Assembly: GCA_963740395.1 (NCBI GenBank)
Contig: CAVUEP010000033.1
Coordinates: 24,250-88,249, forward strand
Reading direction: 5' to 3'
DNA: 64,000 bases
Source: CADEEN01 sp963740395
GTDB lineage: Bacteria > Pseudomonadota > Gammaproteobacteria > Burkholderiales > Burkholderiaceae_C
Positions 23,139-31,437 of this stretch are shown in pieces (within the stretch, counting starts at the first letter, position 1; each line of letters opens with the position of its first letter). Under the pieces are notes generated by a model. It was not told the DNA's origin. It made no database searches and worked only from the letters and a program-made list of their open reading frames with translations. The position numbers were made by a program, and so were the translations under genes.

Positions 23139-23822
23139 ATGGACCTGATCGCCATCAACCGAGACCTGCGCCGCATGCTGCCGCTGGCGGTCCTCGTGGT
23201 CGGTCTGCACGCCGCCTTGCTCGCGGTCCCGGTGCGTTCGGCCCGGGGCGACCCCGCGTTAGCCCCTGTCGGGCAGATGCAGGTCAGGCTGATCTCGTCC
23301 CCCGCTCAGGCATTGCCCGCGCCGTCATGGGAGCCGTATGCAGAGCGCGCGCTGGCGCCAACCGCCGCGCCTGCCACCTCACCGCCGGCGCCGCCCGAGG
23401 CTGTCGCCGCGATCGCGGCAGAAGTTCAGCCCCCGGCTGCGCCAGGCGCTCCAGCCAGCGTATCGCCGCCGGCCCCGGCGTTCAGCCTGGTTGCGCCCGC
23501 CGGCGACCGTGACAGCGACTACTTCCCGCGGGCGCTGCTGTCGCAGGCGCCCAGCCCGCTCGAACCCGTGCTGATCGACTACCCGCCGATCGCGAACGAC
23601 CGCGGCCGTCATGTCAGCGAGCTGACGCTGTTCATCGACGAGGCCGGCCACGTGGCGCGGGTCCGGGTCGACGGGCCCGCGCTGCCGCCCGCGCTCGAGG
23701 ACGCTGCGCGCCGGGCCTTCCTCGGGGCGCGTTTCCGGCCCGGGCAGGCCGAAGGGCGGGCGGTCAAGGCGCAGATCCGCGTCGAAGTGGTGTTCGACAA
23801 CGGCGCGCCCGGCAAGCCCTGA
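23139..23822 (+). CDS. TonB C-terminal domain (energy transducer-like) protein
   Basis: A 227-residue protein with an N-terminal hydrophobic anchor (MLPLAVLVVGLHAALLAVP), a long Pro/Ala-rich periplasmic spacer (about residues 50-125) and a C-terminal beta domain with ELTLFIDEAGHVARVRVDGPALPPALEDAARRAFLGARFRPGQAEGR, the pattern of TonB C-terminal domains. It probably touches an outer-membrane partner, but no receptor, ExbB or ExbD is nearby, so its role is unclear. The ATG at 23139 starts almost inside the preceding terminator; the ATG at 23175 is a credible alternative start that still keeps the anchor. Confidence 0.75.
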   Translation: MDLIAINRDLRRMLPLAVLVVGLHAALLAVPVRSARGDPALAPVGQMQVRLISSPAQALPAPSWEPYAERALAPTAAPATSPPAPPEAVAAIAAEVQPPAAPGAPASVSPPAPAFSLVAPAGDRDSDYFPRALLSQAPSPLEPVLIDYPPIANDRGRHVSELTLFIDEAGHVARVRVDGPALPPALEDAARRAFLGARFRPGQAEGRAVKAQIRVEVVFDNGAPGKP

Positions 23823-23998
23823 GCGCACGCCAGGCCCGGCGCCCGGTCGGCGGGCTTGACCCTAAGGGACGCCACCTAGGGTGAACCCGCAGGTTTGTGG
23901 CATGACGTGCGACAATCCGCGCGCCTTGCAGCGCCGCGTCCGTGGTGCGCCGGTACCACAACAACTCTACGTGCGGCCATGGCCGCCCAAGCGCTCGA

Positions 23999-24823
23999 TT
24001 GAACGCCAACCCACTCATCGAGATCGACCACGTCACGTTCGGCTACGACGCCAGCCGCACGATCCTCGACGACCTCAGCCTCGGGTTTGCCCGCGGCAAG
24101 GTCACGTCCATCCTGGGCGGCTCGGGCTGCGGCAAGACCACGCTGCTGCGGCTGATCGGCGGCATGGCCGTGGCCGGCCAGGGTCGCGTGCTGTTCGACG
24201 GCGAGCCGATCGACACCCGTCGCCGCGAGCACCTGCTGCAGCAGCGCCGGCGCATGGGCATGCTGTTCCAGTTCGGCGCCCTGTTCACCGACCTGACGGT
24301 GTTCGACAACGTTGCCTTTCCGCTGCGCGAGCATTCGGACCTGTCCGAGCCGATGATCAGCGACATCGTGCTGATGAAGCTCAATGCCGTCGGTCTGCGC
24401 GGCGCGGCGGGCCTGCGCATCTCTGAAGTCTCGGGCGGCATGGCGCGGCGCGTGGCGCTGGCGCGTGCGATCGCGCTGGACCCCGAGCTGATCATGTATG
24501 ACGAGCCCTTTGCCGGCCTGGACCTGATCTCGATGGGCGTGGCCGCCAACCTGATCCGCAAACTCAACGACGCCACCGGCGCGACCTCGCTGGTCGTCTC
24601 GCACGATGTGGCCCAGTGCATGGAGATCAGCGACCATGTGATCCTGCTCGCCACCGGCGGGCGCATCGTTTCGCAGGGCACGCCGGCCGAGATGATGAAT
24701 TCCAGCGACCCCGAGACACGCCAGTTCGTGCTCGGCGAGCCCGACGGCCCGGTCAAGTTCCACTACCCCTCGCGCACGCTGGCCGAAGACTTCGGCGTCG
24801 ACGAGATCGGGGCCACCGCATGA
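23999..24823 (+). CDS. mlaF: Phospholipid ABC transporter ATP-binding protein MlaF
   Basis: MlaF is the ATPase of the MlaFEDB inner-membrane complex that moves phospholipids between the membranes to preserve outer-membrane asymmetry. Motifs: Walker A GGSGCGKTT, Q-loop MLFQFGALF, signature VSGGMARRVALARAIA, Walker B LIMYDEPFAGLD and the switch His in VVSHD. The N terminus is uncertain: TTG 23999 gives 274 residues starting just before NPLIEIDHVTFGYD, as in relatives, whereas GTG 23942 would add 19 unconserved residues. It overlaps mlaE by 4 bases and begins the mlaFEDACB operon. Confidence 0.93.
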   Translation: MNANPLIEIDHVTFGYDASRTILDDLSLGFARGKVTSILGGSGCGKTTLLRLIGGMAVAGQGRVLFDGEPIDTRRREHLLQQRRRMGMLFQFGALFTDLTVFDNVAFPLREHSDLSEPMISDIVLMKLNAVGLRGAAGLRISEVSGGMARRVALARAIALDPELIMYDEPFAGLDLISMGVAANLIRKLNDATGATSLVVSHDVAQCMEISDHVILLATGGRIVSQGTPAEMMNSSDPETRQFVLGEPDGPVKFHYPSRTLAEDFGVDEIGATA

Positions 24824-25602
24824 TCGATGCCGTCGCCGCCCTGGGGGCCCGCACGCTGAGCGTGCTGGGATCGTTCGGGCGCGCCGCGTTCTTCTTCGTC
24901 GACCTGGTCGTGCACATCCCAGCGGCGCTGCGCCGCTTCGGCCTGGTGGTGCGCCAGATCTACGCCATCGGCAACCTGTCGCTCGTGATCATCCTGGCCT
25001 CGGGCCTGGCGGTCGGGTTCGTGCTGGCGCTGCAGATGTATTACGCGCTGACGACCTACGGCGCGACCGAGTCGCTGGGCCTGATCGTCAACCTGTCGCT
25101 GGTGCGCGAACTCGGGCCCGTGATCACGGCGCTGCTGTTTGCCGGCCGCGCCGGCACCTCGCTGACGGCCGAGATCGGCCTGATGAAGGCGGGCGAGCAG
25201 CTCTCGGCGATGGAAATGATGGCGGTCGACCCGCGCAGCCGCGTGCTGGCGCCGAGGTTCATCGGCGGCGTGATCTCGATGCCCCTGCTGGCGATCCTGT
25301 TCTCGACCATCGGTATCCTGGGCGCCTATATGGTGGGCGTGCTGATGATCGGGCTGGACTCGGGCAACTTCTGGTCGCTGATGCAGTCCCGCGTCGATGT
25401 CTGGCGCGATGTCGGCAACGGCGTCGTGAAGAGTTTTGCCTTTGGTGTCGTGTGCACCGCGGTGGCGCTGTACCAGGGCCATGAAACCGAGGCCACGCCC
25501 GAGGGCGTGGCCTATGCGACCACGCGCACCGTGGTGATCTCGTCGCTGTCGGTGCTGGGGCTGGACTTCATGCTCACCGCGTGGATGTTCTCGACGCCTT
25601 GA
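24820..25602 (+). CDS. mlaE: Phospholipid ABC transporter permease MlaE
   Basis: MlaE is the permease of the Mla complex. The 260-residue protein has an N-terminal amphipathic helix and about five membrane segments, with the family blocks LVRELGPVITALLFAGRAGTSLTAEIG and EQLSAMEMMAVDPRSRVLAPRF, which form the coupling region with MlaF. The ATG overlaps the mlaF stop. mlaD follows after 22 bases with AGGAG-like sequence close to its start. Confidence 0.95.
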   Translation: MIDAVAALGARTLSVLGSFGRAAFFFVDLVVHIPAALRRFGLVVRQIYAIGNLSLVIILASGLAVGFVLALQMYYALTTYGATESLGLIVNLSLVRELGPVITALLFAGRAGTSLTAEIGLMKAGEQLSAMEMMAVDPRSRVLAPRFIGGVISMPLLAILFSTIGILGAYMVGVLMIGLDSGNFWSLMQSRVDVWRDVGNGVVKSFAFGVVCTAVALYQGHETEATPEGVAYATTRTVVISSLSVLGLDFMLTAWMFSTP

Positions 25603-25624
25603 CGATTCGACCGGAGTAAATGAG

Positions 25625-26113
25625 ATGAGCAAGAAGGGTATCGAGACGTTGGTCGGGCTGTTCGTGCTGCTTGGCCTCGCGGGCGCCTTGTTTCTGGCAC
25701 TGAAGGCCGCCAATCTGGCCACGTTCGGCCAGAACAAGGGTTACACGCTGAGCGCCACCTTTGACAACATCGGCGGCTTGAAGCCCCGCGCACCCGTGCG
25801 CAGTGCCGGTGTGACGGTGGGTCGGGTCAAGAAGATCGCGCTCGACCCGCGGACCTACCTGGGTGTGGTGACGATGGAGATCGACGAGCACGTGACATTC
25901 CCGAAAGACTCGACCGCCAAGATCCAGACGTCCGGACTGCTCGGCGACCAGTACGTCGGCCTCGAGGCCGGCGCGCTCGAGCAGGTGCTGGTGGCCGGCG
26001 ACGTGATTCGCCAAACGCAATCGGCGGTGGTGCTCGAGAACCTGATCGGGCAGATGATCTTCAACAAGGCCGCCGAGGCCGGCGCTGGCGAGCATTCGGG
26101 GGAGAAGAAGTGA
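25625..26113 (+). CDS. mlaD: Phospholipid transport substrate-binding protein MlaD (MCE domain)
   Basis: MlaD is an MCE-domain protein anchored in the inner membrane; its hexameric ring carries lipid between MlaC and MlaE. The 162-residue product has one N-terminal membrane segment (ETLVGLFVLLGLAGALFLALKA) and a single MCE domain with TFDNIGGLKPRAPVRSAGVTVGRV and TSGLLGDQYVGLEAG. A charged C-terminal tail follows. The GTG of mlaA overlaps its stop by 4 bases. Confidence 0.95.
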   Translation: MSKKGIETLVGLFVLLGLAGALFLALKAANLATFGQNKGYTLSATFDNIGGLKPRAPVRSAGVTVGRVKKIALDPRTYLGVVTMEIDEHVTFPKDSTAKIQTSGLLGDQYVGLEAGALEQVLVAGDVIRQTQSAVVLENLIGQMIFNKAAEAGAGEHSGEKK

Positions 26114-26841
26114 AGCTGCCAGGCAGAGAATCGGCGGCTGCGTTGCTTCTGGTGTTCGGTTGCGTCGGCACCAGCCAGGCGCAGAACGCGAATGACCCGG
26201 TGGAGGGCTGGAACCGCGCCGTCTTCGGATTCAACGAAGGCCTCGACAACGCCGTGCTCAAACCGGTGGCCCGCGGCTACCAGGCCGTCGTGCCCGAGCT
26301 GGTTCGCCGCGGCGTCGGCAATGTCTTTGGCAATTTCGCCGACGGCTGGTCCGCGATCAACCAGCTGCTGCAAGGCAAGCCGGTCGCCTCGGCGCAGATG
26401 ACGATGCGTGTGGCCACCAACACCCTGTTCGGCCTCGGCGGCATCTTCGATGTGGCCAGCGACCTGGGCATCGAGCGCCAGCAAGAGGACTTCGGCCAGA
26501 CACTGGGCCGCTGGGGCCTGCCCGCCGGGCCCTACCTGGTGTGGCCGCTGCTCGGCCCCTCGTCTTTGCGCGACAGCGCGGGCCTGCCGCTGGACCTGTC
26601 GTGGTCGCCGTCGGCCCTGACGAAAGATGATCCGACGCGCATCGGCCTGACTTCGCTGCGACTGATCGACACGCGAGCGGGCCTGCTCGACGCCACGCGC
26701 CTGATCGACGAGATCGCGCTGGACAAGTATGTCTTCGTGCGCGACGGCTATCTCGCGCGCCGACGCAACCAGGTCTATGACGGCGACCCGCCCGAATTGC
26801 CCGAACCCAAGTACGACGAACCGGCGCCAGCGGCCAAGTAA
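26110..26841 (+). CDS. mlaA: Outer-membrane lipid asymmetry protein MlaA (VacJ)
   Basis: MlaA is the outer-membrane component that removes mislocalised phospholipid from the outer leaflet and hands it to MlaC. The 243-residue protein begins with a signal sequence containing VFGC, a weak lipobox because of Phe at -2, or cleaves after SQA. It then shows the VacJ signature DPVEGWNRAVFGFNEGLDNAVLKPVARGY, RRGVGNVFGNF, and ETLGR-like QTLGRWGLPAGPYLVWPLLGPSSLRDSAG. GTG start overlaps mlaD. Placing vacJ inside the mla operon is usual in betaproteobacteria. Confidence 0.95.
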   Translation: MKLPGRESAAALLLVFGCVGTSQAQNANDPVEGWNRAVFGFNEGLDNAVLKPVARGYQAVVPELVRRGVGNVFGNFADGWSAINQLLQGKPVASAQMTMRVATNTLFGLGGIFDVASDLGIERQQEDFGQTLGRWGLPAGPYLVWPLLGPSSLRDSAGLPLDLSWSPSALTKDDPTRIGLTSLRLIDTRAGLLDATRLIDEIALDKYVFVRDGYLARRRNQVYDGDPPELPEPKYDEPAPAAK

Positions 26842-26897
26842 ACCCGGGTGCTGCGATCGCGTTGAGGCCAAGTCACTGACGCAATCGCGGCTCGACA

Positions 26898-27518
26898 ATG
26901 AAAAGGAATCCAATGTTCTTCAAGCAACTGATTGCGGCTCTGTCGATGGCGCTGGCCCTGGGCCATGCGCAGGCGGCCGACGCACCCGACGCACTGATCC
27001 AGCGCGTGTCGAGCGAAGTGATCGACACGGTGAAGGGCGACAAGGCGATCCAGGCCGGTGACGTCGGCAAGATCATCGCGCTCGTCGACGCCAAGGTGAT
27101 GCCGCACGTGAACTTCCAGCGCATGACGGCGTCGGCGGTCGGCCGCTTCTGGCGCCAGGCCACACCCGAGCAACAGAAGCGCCTGCAGGACGAGTTCAAG
27201 ACCCTGTTGGTGCGCACCTATGCCGGCGCGCTGACGCAGGTTCGGGACCAGACCGTGCAATTGAAGCCGATGCGCGCCGCCGCGGAAGACACCGATGTCG
27301 TCGTGCGCACCGAGATCAAGGGCAAGGGCGAAGCGATCCAGCTCGACTACCGCCTCGAGAAGGACGGCGGCAGCTGGAAGATCTATGACGTCAACGTGCT
27401 GGGCGTGTGGCTGGTGCAGCAGTACCGCTCCAGCTTTGCCACCGAGATCGGCGGTTCGGGCATCGACGGCCTGATCACGAAGCTCACCGAGCGCAACAAG
27501 GCCGCGGCCAAAGGTTGA
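26898..27518 (+). CDS. mlaC: Periplasmic phospholipid-binding protein MlaC
   Basis: MlaC shuttles phospholipid across the periplasm between MlaA and the MlaFEDB complex. The 206-residue protein has a cleavable signal peptide ending AQA and a Tol/Ttg2D-type domain with HVNFQRMTASAVGRFWRQATPEQQKRLQDEFKTLLVRTYAGAL and LEKDGGSWKIYDVNVLGVWLVQQYRSSF. Its ATG has GGAAT-type sequence upstream and lies 56 bases after mlaA. Confidence 0.95.
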   Translation: MKRNPMFFKQLIAALSMALALGHAQAADAPDALIQRVSSEVIDTVKGDKAIQAGDVGKIIALVDAKVMPHVNFQRMTASAVGRFWRQATPEQQKRLQDEFKTLLVRTYAGALTQVRDQTVQLKPMRAAAEDTDVVVRTEIKGKGEAIQLDYRLEKDGGSWKIYDVNVLGVWLVQQYRSSFATEIGGSGIDGLITKLTERNKAAAKG

Positions 27519-27522
27519 GGCT

Positions 27523-27831
27523 GTGATTGCCCTGCCCGAGACGTTGACGCTGGCGCAGGCCCATGCGGCCGTGGCGTCGATCCGGCAGCAGCTCACGCAG
27601 GGCGGCGCCCAGGCGGGTGCATTGGCCGTTGATGCCTCCGCGCTGCGCAATTTCGACACCTCCGCGATCGCGGTATTGCTCGAGGCGCGCCGGCTCGCGC
27701 AGGCGGGCGGGCGCAGCTTGAGCGTGCAGGGCGCACCGGCGGCGATGGTCGAGTTGTCGGGCCTGTACGGCGTGCAGGAGCTGCTCGGTTTCGCGCCCGC
27801 CGCGGCGTCAGATCACTCGGCCTTGGCGTAG
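27523..27831 (+). CDS. mlaB: STAS-domain protein MlaB
   Basis: MlaB is the small cytoplasmic STAS subunit that stabilises MlaF. The 102-residue product starts at GTG four bases after mlaC and contains LAVDASALRNFDTSAIAVLLEARRLAQAGGRSLSV, the anti-sigma-antagonist-like core. The conserved Ser/Thr of the STAS loop is present in DTSAIA. Its 3' end overlaps the 3' end of hexR on the other strand by 19 bases. Confidence 0.9.
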   Translation: MIALPETLTLAQAHAAVASIRQQLTQGGAQAGALAVDASALRNFDTSAIAVLLEARRLAQAGGRSLSVQGAPAAMVELSGLYGVQELLGFAPAAASDHSALA

Positions 27832-28685
27832 CGCTTGGCGCGCAGGTTGCGCTTGATCTCGGCCAACATCGGACGCAAGCCGCCCCCCAGACGCAGCGCC
27901 ACGCCGGTAGTCAGCACGTCGATGATGACCAGGTGCAGCAGTCGCGACACCATCGGGCTGTAGCGGTCGTAGTCTTCCGGATGGTCGGCAGCCAGCAACA
28001 CATGCTGCGAGCCGTTCGAGGCATGCGCCAGCGGCGAGCCACTGGCCGTGATCACGATCGTGGTCGCGCCCTTGCGGCGCGCGATCTCTGCGGCGTCGAG
28101 CAGGTCGCGGCTGCGGCCCGAGTTGGAGATGATCACGGCGCAATCGCCGGGCTGCAGCATCGTCGCGCTCATGACCTGCACATGGCCATCGCTGACCGCA
28201 CTTGCGGCCACGCCCAGGCGAAAGAACTTGTGCTGTGCGTCATGCGCGACGATGCCCGAGTTGCCGACACCGTAGAACTCGATGCGCCGCCCGTTGCGGC
28301 AGGCCCCCGCCAGGGCGGCAATCGCGCGCTCCACGGCGTGCCCGGCCGCGTGGTTGCGGTACTGGAGCAGCGCACTGACCGAGTTGTCGATGACCTTGAC
28401 CAGGATGTCTGCGGCCTTGTCGTCCTCGTCCACCGCGCGGTGGACAAAGGGCACGCCTTCGTTGACCGCGCCGGCCAGCTTGAGCTTGAAGTCGGCCAGA
28501 CCGTCGTAGCCGACGCTGCGACAGAAGCGGATCACGGTCGGCTTGCTGACCCCCGCGCGCAGGGCCAGCTCACCCACGGGCAGTGCCGCAAAGCTGCGCG
28601 CGTCGGCGAGCACGAGCTTGGCCACGCGCTGTTCGGCCGGCGGCAGTGCGGGCTGCGCGGCCAGGATGCGGTCGAGCATCGTCAC
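27813..28685 (-). CDS. hexR: HexR-type transcriptional regulator (RpiR family)
   Basis: A 290-residue RpiR-family regulator: an N-terminal helix-turn-helix (ELALRAGVSKPTVIRFCRSVGYDGLADFKLKLAG) and a C-terminal SIS sugar-phosphate-binding domain (YGVGNSGIVAHDAQHKFFRLG, ISNSGRSRDLLDAAEIARRKGATTIVITA). HexR proteins repress glucose-6-phosphate and Entner-Doudoroff genes and are released by KDPG. It lies 43 bases downstream of zwf on the same strand, and a matching operator is seen upstream of zwf, so feedback control of this locus is likely. Confidence 0.92.
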   Translation of the reverse strand: MTMLDRILAAQPALPPAEQRVAKLVLADARSFAALPVGELALRAGVSKPTVIRFCRSVGYDGLADFKLKLAGAVNEGVPFVHRAVDEDDKAADILVKVIDNSVSALLQYRNHAAGHAVERAIAALAGACRNGRRIEFYGVGNSGIVAHDAQHKFFRLGVAASAVSDGHVQVMSATMLQPGDCAVIISNSGRSRDLLDAAEIARRKGATTIVITASGSPLAHASNGSQHVLLAADHPEDYDRYSPMVSRLLHLVIIDVLTTGVALRLGGGLRPMLAEIKRNLRAKRYAKAE

Positions 28686-28728
28686 CTGCGCGCCTCGGCC
28701 GTTATTCGCAACGCGCGCCGCGGGCCGC

Positions 28729-30186
28729 TCATTCCTCTTCGGCCCAGGCGAAGCCGTCGCGCGCGATCAGCGCGCTCGACGCCGCGGGCCCCCAACTGCC
28801 TGCGGCATAGGGCCGTGGCCCCGCGCTGTCGTTGCGCCAGGACTCGAGCACGGGCTCGACCCAGCGCCAGGCCTGTTCCTGCTCGTCGCTGCGAACGAAG
28901 AGGTTCAGGCGCCCGGCAATCGCGTCGAGCAGCAGGCGCTCGTAGGCGCCGACGCGGTCGGCCGGAAAGGCCTTGTCGAAGTCGAGGTCGAGCGACACCG
29001 GCGAGAGTTGCTCGGGCAGGTGCGACGCGCTGCGCCCGCCCTTGGCCGCCAGCAGGTGCAGTTCCAGGCCGTCTTCGGGTTGCAGGTTGATCACGAGCTT
29101 GTTGGCGCGGTTGGTGCCGGCAAAGATCGCATGCGGCACGGGCCGGAAGTTGACGACGATCTGCGCGTCGCGCGCGGCCAGTCGCTTGCCGGTGCGCAGG
29201 TAGAACGGCACGCCGGCCCAGCGCCAGTTCTGCACTTCGGTGCGCACCGCCACGAAGGTCTCGCAACGGCTGCCGGCAGGCACTTTCACCTCGTCGGCAT
29301 AGGCCGGTACCGCCTGGCCGTCGACATTGCCGGCGCGGTACTGCCCGCGCACGACGTCGCGTCCCACGCTCTCGGGCGTGAACGGCTTGAGCGACTTCAG
29401 CACCTTGAGCTTCTCGTCGCGGATCGCGTCGGCGTCGCCCGTGGCCGGCGGCTCCATCGCGATCATCGTCAGCAGCTGCAGCGCGTGGTTCTGCACCATG
29501 TCGCGCAGCGCCCCGGTGCGGTCGTAGAAATCGCCGCGCGTGCCCACGCCGATGCTCTCGGCGATCGTGATCTGGATGTTGGCGATGCTCTCGCGCCGCC
29601 ACAGCGGTTCGAACAGGGCGTTGCCGAAGCGCAGCGCGGCCAGGTTCTGCACCGCGGCCTTGCCCAGGTAATGGTCGATGCGCAGGGCCTGGTGCTCGTG
29701 GAACGCGGCGCCGACGACGCGGTTGATCTCCTGGGCGCTGGCCAGGTCATGGCCGAGCGGCTTTTCGAGCACCACCCGCACATTCGGACCGTTCAGACCG
29801 ATCCCGCCGAGCTGCTCGCAGATCTGCGGAAACAGATGCGGGCTGGTGGCCAGGAACAGCACCGCGCAGTCCGCGCCGCGCTCATCGACCCATGATTTGA
29901 GGCCGGCGTAGTCCGCAGTCTGCGACAGGTCCATGCGCCGGTAGTGCAGCAACTTGGAGAATCCCGCGAACTCCTCGTCGGTGGGCCGCTTGTCGCTCTC
30001 GACGCTGCAAAAGCGCTCGCAGATGTAGGCGCGGTACTCGTCGTCGCTGCGCTCGTCACGCGCCACGCCCAGGATGCGCCCGCCTTCGGGCAGCTTGCCG
30101 TGGCGCCAGGCCTGGAACAGGGCGGGCACCAGCTTGCGCCAGGTCAAGTCGCCGGTGCCGCCAAATAGGACAAGATCAAAGGACAT
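28729..30186 (-). CDS. zwf: Glucose-6-phosphate 1-dehydrogenase
   Basis: Zwf oxidises glucose-6-phosphate to 6-phosphogluconolactone with NADP, the entry to the pentose-phosphate and Entner-Doudoroff routes. I take the start MSFDLVLFGGTGDLTWRKL (485 residues), which places the dinucleotide motif at the N terminus as in the family; a 45-residue upstream extension crosses the operator and is rejected. The active-site block RIDHYLGKAAVQNLAALRFGN and FRPVPHAIF are clear. It is divergent from the ABC importer, and the two share a 161-base regulatory gap. Confidence 0.97.
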   Translation of the reverse strand: MSFDLVLFGGTGDLTWRKLVPALFQAWRHGKLPEGGRILGVARDERSDDEYRAYICERFCSVESDKRPTDEEFAGFSKLLHYRRMDLSQTADYAGLKSWVDERGADCAVLFLATSPHLFPQICEQLGGIGLNGPNVRVVLEKPLGHDLASAQEINRVVGAAFHEHQALRIDHYLGKAAVQNLAALRFGNALFEPLWRRESIANIQITIAESIGVGTRGDFYDRTGALRDMVQNHALQLLTMIAMEPPATGDADAIRDEKLKVLKSLKPFTPESVGRDVVRGQYRAGNVDGQAVPAYADEVKVPAGSRCETFVAVRTEVQNWRWAGVPFYLRTGKRLAARDAQIVVNFRPVPHAIFAGTNRANKLVINLQPEDGLELHLLAAKGGRSASHLPEQLSPVSLDLDFDKAFPADRVGAYERLLLDAIAGRLNLFVRSDEQEQAWRWVEPVLESWRNDSAGPRPYAAGSWGPAASSALIARDGFAWAEEE

Positions 30187-30199
30187 GGCCCAGTCTAGA

Positions 30200-30214
30200 T
30201 GTAATTTAGTTACG
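30200..30214. promoter_or_regulatory. Predicted HexR operator
   Basis: The 15-mer TGTAATTTAGTTACG closely matches the HexR pseudo-palindrome described in proteobacteria (TGTAATTAAATTACA type). It lies 14 bases upstream of the zwf start and 134 bases upstream of the divergent transporter gene. Its AT-rich composition stands out in this GC-rich DNA. Binding is predicted, not shown. Confidence 0.75.
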
Positions 30215-30252
30215 GACTGCATCATGCATACGTTTCTTGCGCTGGTCAACGC

Positions 30253-30286
30253 AGGCGCAGGGGTTTGTCCGCAGTGGCCTGCGCCT
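30253..30286. repeat. 9-bp inverted repeat in the importer leader
   Basis: Perfect arms AGGCGCAGG and CCTGCGCCT are separated by 16 bases, between the HexR box and the transporter start. It could form a leader hairpin or be a binding site for a second regulator; nothing in the sequence decides. Confidence 0.4.
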
Positions 30287-30347
30287 TCCAGGGAGAAGCG
30301 CTCCGCTAGGATCGTTACCAATATTCAACAACGACGGAGTCGCCACG

Positions 30348-31370
30348 ATGTTCAACCGAAAACTTGCCGCCGCCCTTGTGATCGCTGCCGCTTCACCCGC
30401 GATGGCCCAGGACAGTGGTCAACTCAACGTGATCTGCTCGGTTCAGGCCGAGTGGTGCAACATGATCCAGACGGTCTTCGCCAAATCCAGCGGCATCAAG
30501 GTCAACATGTCGCTGAAGGGCTCCGGCGAGGCGCTGGCGCAGCTGATCGCCGAAAGGGCGAACCCGAAGACCGACGTTTGGTTTGGCGGCACCGGCGACC
30601 CGCACCTGCAGGCGGCCGAGCAGGATCTGTCGCTCGAATACAAGTCGGCCATGCTGCCGCAGCTGCATGGCTGGGCACAGCAGCAGGCCTCGCAGTCGAA
30701 GTACCGCACCGTCGGCATCTACTCCGGGCCGCTCGGCTTCGGCTACAACTCGGAACTGATCGCCAAGAAGAAGCTGCCGATCCCCAAGACCTGGGCCGAC
30801 CTGCTGAACCCGGCCTTCAAGGGCGAGATCCAGGTCGCCAATCCGGCCTCCAGCGGCACGGCGTACACGATGGTCGCCACGCTGGTGCAGTTGATGGGCG
30901 AGGACAAGGCCTTCGACTACATGAAGGCCCTGCACAAAAACATCAGCCAATACACGCGCTCGGGCACGGGTCCGATCAAGGCCGCGGCGCGCGGCGAGAC
31001 CACGGTCTCGATCAGCTTCGTGCATGACGGTCCGGGCGAGAAGATGCAGGGTTTCCCGGTCGAGACGATCACGCCGGCCGACGGCACCGGCGCGGAGATC
31101 GGTTCGATGAGCATCATCAAGGGCGCACGCAACCTGGGCAATGCCAAGCGCTTCTATGACTGGGCACTGACGGCACAGGCGCAGCAGTTCGGTGCCGCGG
31201 CGCGGCAGTTCCAGCTGCCTTCGAACAAGTCCACGCCGATCGACCCGCGCGTGCCCGACTTCAAGAAGATCAAGTTCATCGACTACGACTACGCGAAGTA
31301 CGGCGCCTCAGCCGAGCGGCGTCGCCTGATCGCGAAGTGGGAGAAGGAAGTCAACTCGCTGCCACGGTGA
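30348..31370 (+). CDS. ABC transporter substrate-binding protein, FbpA/AfuA type
   Basis: A 340-residue periplasmic binding protein with a signal peptide ending AMA and the FbpA-like fold (LNVICSVQAEWCNMI, DVWFGGTGDPHLQAAEQDL, TWADLLNPAFKGEIQVANPASSGTAY). Family members carry ferric iron, phosphonates or, for AfuA, hexose phosphates. Residues His226-Asp227 and Glu250 have the spacing I recall for the sugar-binding His205/Asp206/Glu229 of AfuA. Together with zwf, tal, pgi and a HexR box around it, this favours a sugar-phosphate substrate, although iron cannot be excluded. ATG 30348 has ACGGAG upstream; an upstream extension is not credible. Confidence 0.85.
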   Translation: MFNRKLAAALVIAAASPAMAQDSGQLNVICSVQAEWCNMIQTVFAKSSGIKVNMSLKGSGEALAQLIAERANPKTDVWFGGTGDPHLQAAEQDLSLEYKSAMLPQLHGWAQQQASQSKYRTVGIYSGPLGFGYNSELIAKKKLPIPKTWADLLNPAFKGEIQVANPASSGTAYTMVATLVQLMGEDKAFDYMKALHKNISQYTRSGTGPIKAAARGETTVSISFVHDGPGEKMQGFPVETITPADGTGAEIGSMSIIKGARNLGNAKRFYDWALTAQAQQFGAAARQFQLPSNKSTPIDPRVPDFKKIKFIDYDYAKYGASAERRRLIAKWEKEVNSLPR

Positions 31371-31437
31371 GCGGCCCTGACTGCCAAGGCGCCGCTGCCA
31401 CGTTGCCCGTGAGCCGCGCTTGGCCGCGGTCGCAGCC

